Counted from the stretch's first letter, positions 1 through 13,197 are shown. The stretch is 64,000 bases of DNA from Sesamum alatum (GCA_034509735.1 JACGWO010000004.1:17899395-17963394), one strand, 5' to 3'. Numbers and translations: made by a program. Notes: a model not told the origin generated them from the sequence alone.

Positions 1-141
1 GACTGTATATGCATCTCCAAGTCGTATTAATTTTCATTTGGATTCAAGAAAGGCAAGTTTTCTCTTGTGAAGCACACTACCCAACTCTCGTTTATATATT
101 TCTCTTGTTCTTCATGGTTAATGTCTTAAATGTGCATTCAG

Positions 142-3100
142 GAAGTAGAAACAACACCTGCCTATCCAGATATCTGTTTTGCAGTAGATGACTTCGATTC
201 GACATTCGATGCAGTGGTAAGGTGCATATTTTATGATGTCTATATTATGAAATGTGTTTGACCGATACAGATACATGGTACTTCTGCAATTTTGGATCTA
301 TAGTTTGTATGGGATTTCCTTTGCTTCTCAATTTGACAGCTAAACTTTAGGAAAGTTCTTAAGATCATTAATCATCTCTTTTGCAGCACATGTCTATTAT
401 AATCGGATACATTCTCTCTAAGTGTCTGTTAAGTTATGAGTGAGAGGCTTCTTTAATTGTGTTGTTTTGTGAGGAGGGAACTTCCTTGTGCAGAGGCAGG
501 AGTTTCAGTGGGATTTACACCATCCATGATAAGATCCCTTTTACCCCTTCTATCCTTTTCCCATCTGATTTATTCACTTTCTGGCAAGACACTGGAGCAT
601 TAGCCCTTCACTTGTTTTTAAGAGATCAGCTCTTGGACATCAGAACATGATATTAGGTGGAAAATTTACCCTTTCAGGCCATGTAGGGGTCTAAATATGG
701 TTTCTTTATCATTCGCGGCTCTCTGAAGTGGGAGACAGGATGCATGATGTTAGGACATTCTAAGTTGGTTTTCATTTTCATGAAACTTGGTTATGGTCAT
801 TGCAAATGAGCATTTTATGCTTTGTTTCTTCTAATTGTTCCTTTGTGGATGAATAGTCCCCAATGTATTTCCTTTCCTTTTCCTGTCACCCAGCCAACTT
901 TGGTAAGCTTCTCTTGATCCTTCTAATTAGGTTGTAATTCAGCTTGCAGTCCATCATCTATCATCTCTAATCTTATTCCCACAGGTCTTGACTGATACAG
1001 ACCACTGCTATTGTGTGCTGCTAAATGCTCATGATGGGGCAGCATTTCCATGTGACAACAAGCCAGAACAAGCTACTGGTTTGGACATTTCTTCTTCAGA
1101 AAATGTTACAAGCGGTGGCAAGATAAAGAACTCCAAGGTAGTCTTCAGGGAATCTGAAAGCCAGTTTTATCAATAATACACCTAATCTCTACTGAGGAAA
1201 AACTTTCTTTGCAGATTACCCTTTTCTCAGGCTTTGTCAGCTACCAAATGGTCCGAGAAGCATATGATGGTAATTTTCTTTGTTCGACGCTCATGTCGTG
1301 ATGTAGAACTTTTACCTATCCTCTGCTCTTCATTTCAGCCATTCATTTAGTAATCAGAGATATAATAACACATTTCTAGAATTTTTTCCTTCAAATGGAT
1401 TGGTGGACCAATACATGATTGGACAGTATATTTGAGTCGAACCTGGACTTGGTTCTTGTGAGTTCAGGCATGAAGGCTGGTACTTTTACCACTCTACCTG
1501 AAACTGCATTGGTATATAATGTGAAGAGTTAGAGGCAAAAAGTGAATTTCCTTATTCCGCGTTCAATTTGTGAATATTTCTAATGTCAACAAATTATTTG
1601 CCAAGTTATGACTAATGGCGGTTGAGGACACTTGCATCACTAGAAAGGTTTGGTTGTTAATTAGTACTGTCGGAGGTACCTGAGCGAGATGATTGAGGTT
1701 GATTTTGTATCTTTGCCATTTTTTAAGCCTGCAAGGAAAGTGAGATGGTTGAAGCAATTTGATTGTAAATTTTTATTATGGTAAAACCAGGAAAAGTAGC
1801 TCGGGCTAGGACATGAAGAATTCCTTAAGACTGCATTTGGATGGAGGGATTTAGATTTAAAGGAAGGATTTGGCCTAAGGACTTCAAATCACTCCATATT
1901 AAATCCATTACAATGACACCAAATAAGGTTTACAAATGAAAGTTCAAGAATTTGAAATCTTTTGTGGCATGGATTTATCTGCACAAGTTTGATTGAGTTG
2001 TTATTATGAATTTGAAATCCATAGGTTCAAATCTGTCAATCCAAACCTAATGTAGAAGTTATTTTTTCTTAAATACTAGGAAGCTTAATGTTCACATAAA
2101 TTAGGCGCTGAGAACAGCAATGCTGACTGATGGTATTAGATTGACTAGCAGTTCTATTCGAGTTGAGACAGGCAACAATTGTTTCTCAAAACTAGAGAAC
2201 TGCAGCTTTTATTTGCTTGAAAGCATGCAAATTAGTCAAGAATTTTTAGATATAACCTTACAACCCAACTTCCATAGCATTTTCTTTACCATTAAGTTTT
2301 CACTAGAGAGCATTACAAGAATGTCAGAATTGAGCTCTAGAAGACTGCTTCTGTGACCCTACTGGTTTCTACAATCATGAGCAGGCATTGGCATGATAGC
2401 TCAAATGATTTGTGTAGAATTTTGTTGTTAGACTTCTAACAATGTCAAGAAAAAGCCAAAGTCTTTGCTTAAATAACATTAGTCGAAATCTACATATATC
2501 ATGTGCTTAACCTTTTCTTTTTAGTAGATGTTCTTAACTTTTAGTATATACTCTCTTGAAGTAATATTCGGTTTAGCACCGAATCTCTTCTATAACTGAT
2601 TATAGGAAACATCCCTTTGCTGTAAAATTGCAATGAAATTGCTACTGAATTGCAAGTTTATGTTTCGAATAAGTTAAAAGGAATTCTTTTTGATCCAACA
2701 AAAGTCAATACATGGTATGCTGATATTCACTGTATGTTTAACATTAACTCTAGTGCAATTAACGTTAACCTACGAAAAGTTTTGAGCATTCTGCTGATGT
2801 AAACAAAGTATCAATTAGATGTATGCGTTTTCACCCCCCTGGAGTTCGAGGACTGCTTTGTATGAAGAGTCAGGTTATATGCCATTGAGACGTTTTGTTC
2901 TGTTTGAAAACTCTAGTAGCATTGCATTGGATTTTAAATTCAACTCTGCGGTGTACTTTTTGATTAATCAAGCAAGCACTTCTCTTAACCAATTTTTAAT
3001 AGATTATGGATTTAACCACCCATTTCATGAAGTGAAGTAAATAGTGAAGAACACTTTGAGATACCTTGTTGTTGACTTCACGAGCAGAGAAATAGATATT

Positions 3101-6100
3101 AGTAATTGTGTACAACAGGATTCTACTGAAACCATGAACCCACTTGGTTTGGGTTATAATTAGCATGTTAAAATCTAGAATTGGCTAACCAAGAAGTTGG
3201 TTTTGATCAGTTCTTTCACTCGAGAGAATTAACATCAAAGTAACCAGAGGTATGGACTTGTTTCAGTCGGTAGTTGACCGTGTTAGCCCTTGTAACATCC
3301 CTAATGAGGATTGCTGTGTATTTGTAAGGTCGCCATGTATACAGACAAATTTTGACTTGAATATATATTTTATATTCGTTTTTCTTACATATTGAAAAAT
3401 GTTTTGATCTACTTACTGTTTCCTTTCTCTTTCAATTCACCAGCTGGGAGGACTGGTTTTGGAAGCCTTCTTTCTCTTGGTCATTCTTCTGGGAAAACTG
3501 ACAGAATTTACATGAAAGGTCCTGGAGGCCGTGGTGAAGTTGAAGTAGCTGTCTCTGGTGTTCTAGGTAAGTCGAAAATACCTTCATCGTGTTGTTTAAA
3601 TGTCATAGTATGGAAAAACTTTTCTGAGTTGAATTAGCACTAGGATAATGGCGGATTTTCTGAGATTCTTGTCCCTTGGTTTCGGTTAAGAGGCTTTGTT
3701 CTAGAGACATGTAACTTGTTTGTTCCCTTCCATTTTTTGTGCGGGGAAAACAAAGAGTTAGGGTAAAAATGGCTGGAAAGCAGCACCCTTTAAGATCGAT
3801 CTCTCTTTCCAAATATGTAAACACATATTTGTATGTTCCTACACCTGGGAAGTCGTTTGCGGCTGCAAAAACCCGCCACTTCTGCCCCTCCATGACCTTG
3901 GCCTTTATGCTGCATGTAGTAGACCCAAACATCATCCTTGGATTAAGGTCTCGCTTCTTTTGGTCTGTTTCGGATCAATAAAGATTAGAAACTTTTCAAA
4001 AGCAAAATTGAAAACACTATTCAAAAGTTGTAAAAATAAACATGAAAAATAAAATAAAAAAATATTAGATTGCTCATTTTATTAAACATATCTAGTATAA
4101 ATTCGTATTATTCTACCGCCACCCCAAATGGTTAACTTTTGAGTACTCAGGGTTATCGTGCTAGGTAGTTCCTATTGCAACTTGCAATTAGATAATACTA
4201 CAGTAACTAACTTTTAACTATATACTACAGATGTTTTAGATACATTGAGACATACATAATATTGTACTAGACTTTAGAGTAACATTGTGTCACTTAATAT
4301 TACTATTTATTGCGTGATACGAAGAATCGATATATTCATCATTTAGAGACATGACATAATTGCTTCACTATAAAATTAGGAAAAGTAAAAAGTTTAGCAA
4401 GACACTAAAGCACCCGTTTGTTTGGCGGGAATTGAATCCAGTATAAAGAATATAATTTCAGAGAATTTGATTATTAGGCATCTTATTCCATTTAAGTGTT
4501 TGGATAGCCAAAATTCTTACACATGTCTGATATACTATGCACGATATAGGAATGAAAATCATATTTTGATAAGCTAACAAAATGTCCTTGAGACACATAT
4601 ATTTATATGTATATATACACATATATATGTCTACAAATATTATGTATATAATATATATGCACTTTTGCTTATATAAATATACATAATATTATCAAAATAA
4701 AATAAATAGTAAAAATATATTTGCATATAAATATGTATTTCTTATATTGAAGATACCTACACAAATATATTATCAATTACACAAAAAGGATAGATAAAAA
4801 TTAAAATGCAATAAAACATAAATTTGATAATTAGAAATAAAATAACAAGGCAAGACCAAGAGAAAAGTTCATACCAGCAGATTCTCAAGGAAAATGAATA
4901 AGAATTCAGCTACAATATTAGGATTTACATTCCTGGATTTTTTATGCAATATTCCCAAGTTTTAGGAATATGTTTCCTTTTTTGAAGTAATGTTACCAGA
5001 CAAAAGCATAAGATACTTTGTACTTGGATGCCTTAGAAATATTCTATTCCCTGCCATATAAATGCATCCTAAAAGATTTCATCGAAAATCTAAGGGAAAA
5101 GGCCTATACCGACGGTAATTGCTCCTTGTTTGGTTTTGTTTTCATTCTCTGTTTTAAATTTTTAGTATTTGAAAGTGAGTTCTTGGTTTTGTATTGGTTG
5201 TGTGTGAAAAATGAAAATATTTTTGTATTATGATAATTTGTGTTTTTTCATACGAAAATGCGTGAGAATGAAAATATGTTTGGACCATGATATTTTCCGG
5301 AAGTTTTTTCTACGGAAAGGCATGACAAAATGAAAATGTGTTTTCGTTAGTATGTTTTGTGATAATATTTTATCCGAAAGATGCGATATTTTGTGATAGT
5401 GTTTTGTATGAAATAATGTGGTGAAATAGATTTTCTTGACCTTATGGTTCAATTTCACAAAGAAAGCCCAACCAAACATTATTTAACAATTTGAAATACT
5501 ATAGAATTGAAAATTAACTTTGAAAACAAAACCAAACTAAGACTTGGAACTACCTTCTGTTTTCATTCTAGAATACTGAAAACGGAGACTTTCCCGTAGT
5601 TCCACTGAAAACAGTGGAAGTTTTAATCCATAACATTCTTGAGGAATATGGTCTTCCAAGAAGCCCATTGGACCACCCACAACCTAATTGTTATTGCCTG
5701 CTGGCCTGGTTCTTTAACAAACATAATCATCTACCAGGTATTATGTGTGTAGTTTTGCCATGGAAGTTGCTGATGTGTAACTTCATCTGAATTTATGGCT
5801 GTTTTGACTTTTTGCTTCAGCGGAAGCTCCTTTAGTACCTCCATTTGTGTTAAATCCTTTCAGAAGTGAAATTTTAGTGCCTTCCCCCCCCCCCCCTCCC
5901 AATAGTGATTACTTTACTTGTGCAATCATACTTCTCATAACGATACCCAATGTGTACAATAAATATCTCCATTGTATTTCAATCATTTGATAACAGATTA
6001 AGCGTTTGAGTGTCTTTCACAGATCAAAGCAAGATGGAATTAGGTCCTCAATCACCAATTCAAATATCTAAAAGAGGACTTGGGCTTGGAACTATTGTTC

Positions 6101-6442
6101 GCACTGCAGCATCTGTTGCATCAACAGCGGCAAAGCATGCTTATGCTGCAGCCTCCTCCTCTCGACCTACAGAGGAAGAGATGCTGCCCCTCAAGTGCTG
6201 CTTAATGTCCATATCATTACCATGGGAAAACATTGCTCATGATCTCTTATTCAAGGTGAAGAATTTTGTTTGTCAATCTCTTTTTGGCATGATAATTCTT
6301 ACTTAACTTAATGAAAATTGTACAACAGAGGTGGCTAAAAATCAAAGCGGTAAATTACTGTAATATATGTAGCAGGACTTGAGATGATGCTGACTTCTTG
6401 TCTCCCTATGAAACGCAGGGAAGTCCGCCTGTGAACTTGTAG
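142..6442 (+). CDS. DUF2045/KIAA0930-like conserved protein, 3' portion
   Basis: Spliced gene of unknown molecular function, with its 5' part outside the window. Exons I can join in frame are 142-216, 985-1137, 1215-1269, 3444-3566, 5588-5737, 6023-6255 and 6419-6442 (stop TAG). Introns begin GT and end AG. The encoded order is a block with FAVDDFDSTFDAV, a block VLTDTDHCYCVLL, FSGFVSYQMVREAYD, then a glycine-rich stretch GHSSGKTDRIYMKGPGGRGE followed by VEVAVSGVL. After these come ILEEYGLPRSPLDHP, an alanine-rich segment, and a C-terminus with SISLPWENIAHDLL ending in GSPPVNL. This order reminds me of the uncharacterised eukaryotic KIAA0930 family; that assignment is from memory. The start of the 5588 exon is uncertain because phase rules out the better pyrimidine-tract AG at 5570-5571; AG at 5598-5599 is another option. 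A small exon may be missed in the 2 kb intron before it. Confidence 0.6.
1831..2052. mobile_element. MITE-like insertion in an intron (tentative)
   Basis: An AT-rich intronic segment starts GCATTTGGATGGAGGGATTT and ends, read on the other strand, with CATTAGGTTTGGATTGACAG. The two ends are imperfect inverted matches around TTTGGAT and GATTTGAA. It has no coding capacity and I found no clear target duplication. The length and ends resemble small plant MITEs, but the call rests only on weak terminal similarity. Confidence 0.33.
5122..5544. mobile_element. MITE with inverted ends in the intron before the fifth visible exon
   Basis: The left end holds TTGTTTGGTTTTGTTTTCA (5127-5145). The right end holds its near-exact reverse complement (5521-5539), and the similarity continues inward through GTATTTGAAA-like sequence. 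The interior is AT-rich and non-coding. The element of about 420 bp ends only about 45 bp upstream of the next exon of the DUF2045-like gene, so it contributes the acceptor-side intron sequence. I could not define a target duplication. Confidence 0.5.
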
Positions 6443-7130
6443 TAATCAAGTCCAGGTTCAAACCTCCAGCATTAATTAACAAGCTATGCGCACAAATCGG
6501 AAATGGAGTTCACTGGAAGAGAAATGTTGAGCTGGTTTGTAAATTACTTGTATGTTAGTAGTTCTGCTGCAACAGATAATATATTAGTTCGAGTAGCGTA
6601 GTGCCTATTTAGTCGGAAGGCTGGTGTTCTAGTTAAGCAGTGCTTTTATTTGAATTTAATTCGAGTCAACGTGCATCTTACAATTTTACTCATGTCCTGC
6701 TAGTTTCAGCTTGCTGTTGTGCTAATGGTTTTGACCGCACAACATTGGCACACTGTTAATACTGATTTTGAGTCCTGAATGCTGTCTATATTCCCTGGAA
6801 GCTGTTTGAATTTGGATGATTTTTTTTTTATTTTTTTCCGGAAAATCTACATGAGAAAGTTGGTTCATTGCTTATCATCCACCTGAGAACCAACCAACTA
6901 CTGAAATAGAATAAGGTCATATTTGAACTGATGCATTTGGAGTTATGGATTTTAAAATTAGAATAACAAATTCTTTAAATTTGTAAAGATAATGTTAAAT
7001 TTAAAGGATTTCAAGTTTTTAAATTCTTATTTGAATTATATTCGTTGAATGTTCATGGATATAAATTAGTTTTTTAAATTAGGGAATCCATCCTCCAAAT
7101 TCTTCTTTTCAAATCCAATGCTCAAGTCTA
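6443..7130. other. Intergenic stretch with a possible small MITE
   Basis: No gene is seen between the stop of the DUF2045-like gene and the decayed Ty3 element. The segment around 6930-7125 begins GCATTTGGAGTTATGGATTT and ends with a loosely inverted counterpart (on the other strand GAGCATTGGATTTGAAAAG). It may be a MITE related to the one at 1831-2052. The rest is plain AT-rich sequence. Confidence 0.35.
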
Positions 7131-7720
7131 GTTATAGTCTAATAGAACCATTTGATTGTATACTATGATTTTAATAGCTAATTAGATTGGAAATTATTGG
7201 ATTATGTATTATGATGTCAATATTATACCTTATGATATACACACGCCTGAAACTAGCTTATAATCTGATGTGGGGACCATACATAAGTATTCTAGAATGA
7301 TACAATTACCTCAACCATGTAGGTTAATTATTGGAATTGCTGAGGATTTGCGTCTTATTTATTTGGGTCGTATCGATCTGGATTCGCGCCGATTGGAACC
7401 CGAGTATTTACGGGTTCATCATGGTTCCAAGTATTTACGGGTTCATCATGACTGCATAATAAAATATGTATCAATAGTTTACGGTTGATTGTACAATTTG
7501 TCCATACCTATAAATACATTCAGTCCATACTCTAGATACAATTGTAGCTACTCTCACTATGTCTTATGGGTTCATTTCTATTCGGTACGATCTTATTGAC
7601 TTAAGCAACGAAGGTTATAATCAAAATTTCCTCAATGTTGTTCCCACATGTTTTGTTTTACCATTTACATATGTGAAGATCAGCTATACGCCTAAGCATT
7701 TTGGTCTTTGGACCCATTTC
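7130..7720 (+). repeat. Probable degenerate 5' LTR of the Ty3 element
   Basis: This AT-rich stretch directly precedes the Ty3 coding remnants. A TATA-like CTATAAATAC lies near 7508. It is followed by sequence resembling the end of plant Ty3 LTRs (TTCATTTCTATTCGGTACGA near 7571). No matching 3' copy was recognised, so the boundaries are guesses. Confidence 0.3.
7403..7450. repeat. Short tandem duplication, 27 bp period
   Basis: AGTATTTACGGGTTCATCAT starts at 7403 and again at 7430, so a 27 bp unit is present almost twice. It lies within the presumed decayed LTR. Confidence 0.85.
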
Positions 7721-8248
7721 TAGATTGATTAAATCCATTTATCCAATCCTAATTCAAATTCACACCATTTGGCATTATTTGAAGGAAAGTCAGTGGTACT
7801 TTATGAGAACTATGGAGATGCCTGAAACTCCAACTAAGGAAAGGAATGAAGTTAGGCCCTAGCGAAATTAGGTTCAAATTAGGGGGCCCCTTCAAGAAGA
7901 TGATGTATTGCATATTTCTCGTTCTAAGCTAAGGAAAATGTTGTCGCAGTTGGGAAAGGAGTTGCTAGATCGTGGGGGCACGAGCAGGCTAGCGTTGGTG
8001 GACCAACTCAACACCAACCTTTCTCCACCACCTCCAACAGCCAGAAGAGAATTGTTGCCTCAGAGCTTGACATAACATGGAAAGATGCCCCAAGCTTGTG
8101 GTGAGGGCTAAGTTAGGAGAAGTAGCAAGCTACCAAGCTCCAGATGACCGGCCCATGAAAATGAAGTCCAAGAGTTAAGTGAGTAGGTCGATGGTTCAAC
8201 CGATGCATAGAAGAGTTAAGGCGTCGACCTGCTACGATAGATAATACT

Positions 8249-8892
8249 TTGTTGAGAAGAGGATCCCCATTTACTCTAGAGATACTTGCGGATACGTTGG
8301 ATAGGGGTGTAAAAATACCTGATATATTTCACGAGGGAGATAAATATCCGAAAGAGTACTTGACTACCTTCGAGAATATTATGCAACTCTACAAACTATC
8401 AAGCGCTCTAAACTGTAGAATTTTTGTCATGGCCTTATACGGACTCAATATTGGTTCACATCACTAACTCCGAGTATACTGGTGTCATGCGATTAGTTGA
8501 CGAGAAAGTTTTTGTTCTATTTCTCTAACAAGAAAACAAAACGCTTGGCGACTCACATATTCATAATCTGACCAAAGCAAGACAAGTCGCTTTACAACTT
8601 TATCAATAACTAATTGAATACAGAAGTACTTGAGGTGTCGAACCTTTAACTGGACATGATAAGTATATTGGTTCATAGATTGAAAAAGAGAGCATTTGCC
8701 TTGGCCTCAGCTTGTGAGTTCCTAGACGATGTTGAAGAGTTCATGCTAGCTATGGCCAAGCGATATATTCACGAGGAAGAAATGAACACTTTAAAGGATA
8801 ACAAATGGAAACAGAATGTGTCACACTCGTCTGACCCAAACGATGGAGATACGGGAAAAGATAAGGAGAAGTACTGTTCTGAAAAAGACTAG
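8249..8892 (+). pseudogene. Ty3 gag remnant
   Basis: Two open fragments carry gag-domain signatures. The first (8249-8467) contains PFTLEILADTLDRGVKIPDI, then YPKEYLTTFENIMQLY and NCRIFVMAL, the usual wording of the plant retrotransposon gag domain. The second (8656-8892) contains RLKKRAFALASACEFLDD and a charged tail. The link between them (8468-8655) is broken by stops. Confidence 0.75.
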
Positions 8893-9399
8893 GCTCCAAG
8901 GTATAAAAGATATCACGATTGCACAACTTAATACTTCATGAGTTGAAACGTTAATGGGCATTAAGAATAAGAATCTCTTGCAATGGCCAAAGAAGACCAA
9001 ACCTACGCTCTCTAAGAGGATCTTGAATAAGTATGGCAAGTTCCACAAGGATTGAGACCATGAAACAGAGGAATGCTATCAACTGAAAGATGAAATTGAA
9101 AGACTAATGAGACAATGATATTTGAAAGAGCACATAAAATTGGAGACTTGACGCGATGAGAGAAAGAGAATTATTGTCCTCGACGAGAACGATCTCGTAG
9201 TCATTGAAGGAGCAAAGAGAGAATAGGTTGTGATAGGGCAAGCCATAGCCCTAATCACGGTCAAGCTGCAAATGATAATAACTGCCCCGAGAGACGCGTT
9301 ATAAATACAATTGGTGGAGGCCATACTTTTGGGGACTCCTCTAAAAAACATGTGTACGAGCATCTCGAAGCTCAGGAGGGAGTTCATTTGGAGCATCAA

Positions 9400-9730
9400 T
9401 TCTTCCTGTTGTTGTCGGTATAGGCGCATCACTTTTGATGATAGAGATCTAGAAGAAGTCAAGCTTCCCCATGGTGACTCCATTATCATCCCAATGGATA
9501 TTGCGAAATATGCAGTGCAGAAGGTTTTGGTTGATAATGGGAGTTTGGTGAATATTATATTTCTAAACATGTTACATTGGATGGACTTGAACGTGGCTGC
9601 TATTAGCTCGGTGGACACTCCCTTGATGGGTTTTGGGGGTTGGAGACAAATGATAATCAAATATATGGTAGTTGATGTTCCTTTTGCATATAATGTCATT
9701 TTGGGTTGTCTCAACTTGAAGCAGTTCTAA
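9400..9730 (+). pseudogene. Ty3 aspartic protease region remnant
   Basis: The frame ending at 9728-9730 contains ITFDDRDLEEVKLPHGDSII, followed by VLVDNGSLVNIIF and DTPLMGFGG. This matches the plant Ty3 protease layout in which VDSGSSVNIL is the active-site block. Here the motif reads VDNGSLVNI, so the D-S/T-G triad is altered to DNG. Upstream sequence to about 8893 carries stop-ridden gag-protease linker. Confidence 0.7.
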
Positions 9731-10129
9731 ACGATTATACCCAACCTATCACTTGAAAGTGAAGTTTCCACTAAGTAGGGAATAAGAGGGTATTCAACGC
9801 CAATGCATGGCTAGGGAATGTAGTCACACTTTACCAAGTCTAATCCTGTGACTATTAAGAAGTATGTTATGGAAAGGAAAGATCTGGTAGACCTCGTTTG
9901 GACACAGGGAGAAGTCGAGCCAAAATGAAATGAAGTAGAGAGGATGGAGCACTCAGAACACATATCGATTGAGTTGATCCTGGGTGACCAAGAGAAGACG
10001 ACCAGGATAGGGACGCCAATACCACTTGACCTAGAGATAATGATGATTGACATTCTTGAGAGAGAATGTAGAGGTCTTTGCTTAGAAAATCTCAAATTTT
10101 CATTGAATAGATCGAGAGGTAATTGAACA

Positions 10130-10930
10130 CCATCTCAATGGTGATCCACAAGCAAAATCGACCCGATAGAAAATAAGCATGTTGGGGACCGAAAGGAACC
10201 ACATTATAAGGGAGGAAGTGAATAGGTTGTTGGATGCATGATATGTTCTCGAAGTCCAATTTACTGAATGACTTTCCAATGTCGTGATAGTTCCTAAATT
10301 GACAAGAAAAGTGAAGGATGTGCTCAAATTATGCCAACCTAATAAAAGCATGCCGAAGAAACCCTTACTCAACTTGTTGATTCAATGGCTAGTTGTGCAC
10401 TTTTGTGTATGATGGATGCTTTCCATGGCTCTCACTAAATCTTTATGGTGAAATAGGATAGGAATAAAACATTATTCATAATGAAAAAAGAATCTCTTGC
10501 TACATTGTTATGACATTTGGACTAAAACAAAGATGCAAGTGAAACATTAGCGCGTGGTGAACAAAATATTGGAGAATCAAATTCAAAGTTGAAAGGAAGT
10601 ATATGTCCACGGTATGATTGTTACAAGCTTAAGAGAAGGATCACCTTGTAGACTTAGCAAAGGCCTTTCAGATCATGAGGTCGTGTGGGATGAAACTGAA
10701 CCCTGCCAAGTGTACCTTTCAGGTGTGAGGCATAAACTTTCAAGGCTACAAAGCAACTTAAAGAGGAATCGAGGTAAATACTAAGAATATTGAGGCTATA
10801 TTGACCATGCCTATGCTAAAGTCTATGAAATACTTCTAGAGGCTGGCATGCTATATGGCCTTACTTAGCAGTTTCATCTCTCATGTTGCGGATAATGATA
10901 AGCTTTCTTTAAAATTTTGCAAAATCTAAA
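10130..10930 (+). pseudogene. Ty3 reverse transcriptase remnant
   Basis: Fragments in several frames read as an RT. One is an N-terminal block with IREEVNRLLDA and LSNVVIVPKLTRKVKDV (10185-10320). Another has a broken NKSMPKKPLLNLL equivalent of the PDL motif. A later block has LKLNPAKCTFQV and RGIEVNTKNIEAI (10690-10800). Stops and frameshifts separate them, and the catalytic YVDD block is not recognisable. Confidence 0.7.
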
Positions 10931-11890
10931 ACGAATTGAATGGATCGAGGAGTGTGATAAAGCTTTCAGGCAATCCTTATTCAACTTCTATTTCCACCCA
11001 AACCGATGAGAACAAATTCTCAAAGAATCTAGAGCAGGCTTCTGAAAAAATATTCAAAATCACCATCATTACTTGCAAAACCCTAGGAAGGAAAGTCCTT
11101 GTATTTGTATTTGGTTGTATCCTAGCGGACATTAGCTCGGTCTTGGCACGAGCTATTCGTAGTGAGCATAGACTTGTGTATTATATCAGTTGAATGTTAT
11201 AAAGGACATAAATCAGTTATTTGATTATTTAGAAGTTGTCTTAGCACTGGTCATTACAACGAGGAGGTTGAGACCATATTTTTCATTCCGTGTAATTATT
11301 ATCTTGATATACCAGCCTCTGGAATAGGTATTCTTGAAATCAAACACCTAAAGAAGATTAGTGAAATGGACAATAGAGCTTGAAAAACATCAAATAGAAT
11401 TCCAACCTCGCAGATCTTAAAGCTCAAGTAATTGATAATTTATTTGTGGAGATGCATGGGCAGGTTGAAAAGAGAGTGAACGAACAAAATGGTTATTGAG
11501 GGTTGATGGATCACCCGCAACCTCTCAAGGAGGAGCAGAGAGAGTTCTTAGGGACTCCTACATGGTCGAATTGGAGTTGCTTCAAAATTGGAATTCTTTA
11601 GGACAAATAAGGAAACAAAGTATGAGGCCTTGATTGCTAAAGTGAAATGAGCCCACAAAGTGGGGGCTATATATTTGATAGCATACAATGTTTCACAACT
11701 CGTAGTGTACCAGTTTGAAGGTCCATACATGACAACAAACACTAACATGGTATGCCATCTGAAAGGGGTTAAAGAGTTCCAACAATAATTTACCACCTTT
11801 GAGTTGCATTAAGTGCTCCAGGAGGACAATGAAAATGCATATACACTATTAAAATTTTTCAGTTTTGTGATGGGGTAGGGCTGAGACAAA
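10931..11890 (+). pseudogene. Ty3 RNase H region remnant
   Basis: Fragments such as WIEECDKAFRQSLFN (end of RT, start of RNase H), an EHRLVYYIS block and a degenerate second RNase H-like stretch (DGSPATSQGGA near 11500) can be read through stops. The long spacing before the integrase fits elements with an extra RNase H domain. No catalytic set survives intact. Confidence 0.5.
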
Positions 11891-12189
11891 TCACTGTGCA
11901 CGTCTTGGACAAGTCAGAAATGGAAAGGTTTGAAAAAGAGCTCCAACTGCCGACCTCTGGAAAAGAGGTATTGATAGTTTAGTCCACGAGTAAAACATGG
12001 AAATATGATATCAATGATTATCTTGAGGGGCTCTACATCTTCGACATAGAGAAGATAAGGAAATTATGGATTAGAGCTTTCTATTGTCAATGGGAGTTCT
12101 ACAAGAAATTATTTTATGGGGTCTTAATCTTTAGATGTGGACAAGCTTTGGACGTAATGAGTGAGATTTATGAAGGTGGTTGTGAAAAC

Positions 12190-13197
12190 CACTTTGAAGG
12201 AAGGGCATTAGCTCAAAGGACACTCAGTTAGGGATACTTTTGGGCGACCTTGGCCAATGACGCAATTGAGTTCACCAAAACATGCAAAGTTGTCAATTGC
12301 ATGCTAATGTCCTTCATGTTCCTCAAACAGAGATGACTCAAATCTCGGTTGCCTATCGCTTCGATAAATAGGGGATAGACATACTGGAACATTTTTCACC
12401 AACTTCCGGGCAAAGGAAGTCCGTTATTGTGGCCATTGTACATTTTATGAGATAGGTTGAAGCAGAAGCTTTGGCCAAAATTACTGAAAAATGAGGTAAT
12501 GAAGTTCTTATGAAAAAATATTATTTTTCGCTTTGAAGTTCCCAAAAGATCTGATATCATAAACTGACACCCTGTTCCCAAGAGAAAAGAACGTAGAATG
12601 GTATAAGAAAATGAAGACTCAATTGAACTTCACTTGCATTGGAATCCTTAAGCTAACGATCAGGCCAAGGTGTTAAGCGGGATTTTGCTACAACACCTCA
12701 AAAATAAGTTGACAGAAATGAAAGGAAATTGGGTTAAAGAGCTATAGGGAGTTCTTTGGGCTTGTTGCACGACCCCATAGCTCCAGGGTAGACCACCTTT
12801 TGCTTGGTTTATGTTTCTGAAGCTGTAATTCCAGTCAAGATTAGGATGTAAATATTTGGAATGTAGAATTACGACCTCAAAGTGATGAAGAGCATAGGCG
12901 AACTAACTTTGACCTCTTCAATGAGAAAAGATAACAAGTATACTTTAATATTATTAAGTATAAAAGGACTATGGAGTAAGCTTACAATCAGAACCTTAAG
13001 GTCGAGTGCTTTTTAGGTCGGGTACCTTATTTTAAAAAAGATCAAGGTCTCCATGCATGTTGGCAAGCTTGACCAAGCTGAGAAGAGCGATAAAGTCTTG
13101 AAGATCACTAAAATGGAGTCTATCACTTGTAGGAGCTAAATGGGAAAGACTTGCCCAAACCATGGAGTGCATTGAATCTACGAAAACTTTATGCTTA
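12190..13197 (+). pseudogene. Ty3 integrase and pol tail remnant
   Basis: Short blocks typical of Ty3 integrases can be read. Near 12420-12480 there is a degenerate version of the usual VAIDYFTKWVEAEAL stretch. Near 12790 there is a VYVSEAVIPVKI stretch. The extreme C-terminus has ELNGKDLPKPWSAL ending at a stop (13197). Frameshifts and stops interrupt all of it. Confidence 0.7.

Larger units (their letters stand above)
7780..13197 (+). mobile_element. Decayed Ty3 (gypsy) retrotransposon, Tat-like
   Basis: The coding order read across many stops and frameshifts is gag, aspartic protease, reverse transcriptase, RNase H, integrase, then the pol tail ELNGKDLPKPWSALNL ending in a stop at 13195-13197. 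Integrase after RT and RNase H is diagnostic of Ty3-type rather than copia-type elements. The length of the RNase H region and the gag and pol-tail wording resemble the Tat/Retand/Ogre group; that sub-assignment is inference. All domains are heavily mutated, so this is an old, dead copy. Flanking LTRs are not resolved. Confidence 0.8.

Noticed and set aside
2120..3040. Two open frames (2120-2356, 2819-3040) between DUF2045-like exons
   Set aside because: They fall in the large intron, match no recognisable protein and do not fit the splice phase of the flanking exons.
3603..3981. Overlapping frames of 80 and 110 codons on opposite strands
   Set aside because: Intronic, no recognised domain, and open in both directions; I see no splice sites that would add them to the gene.
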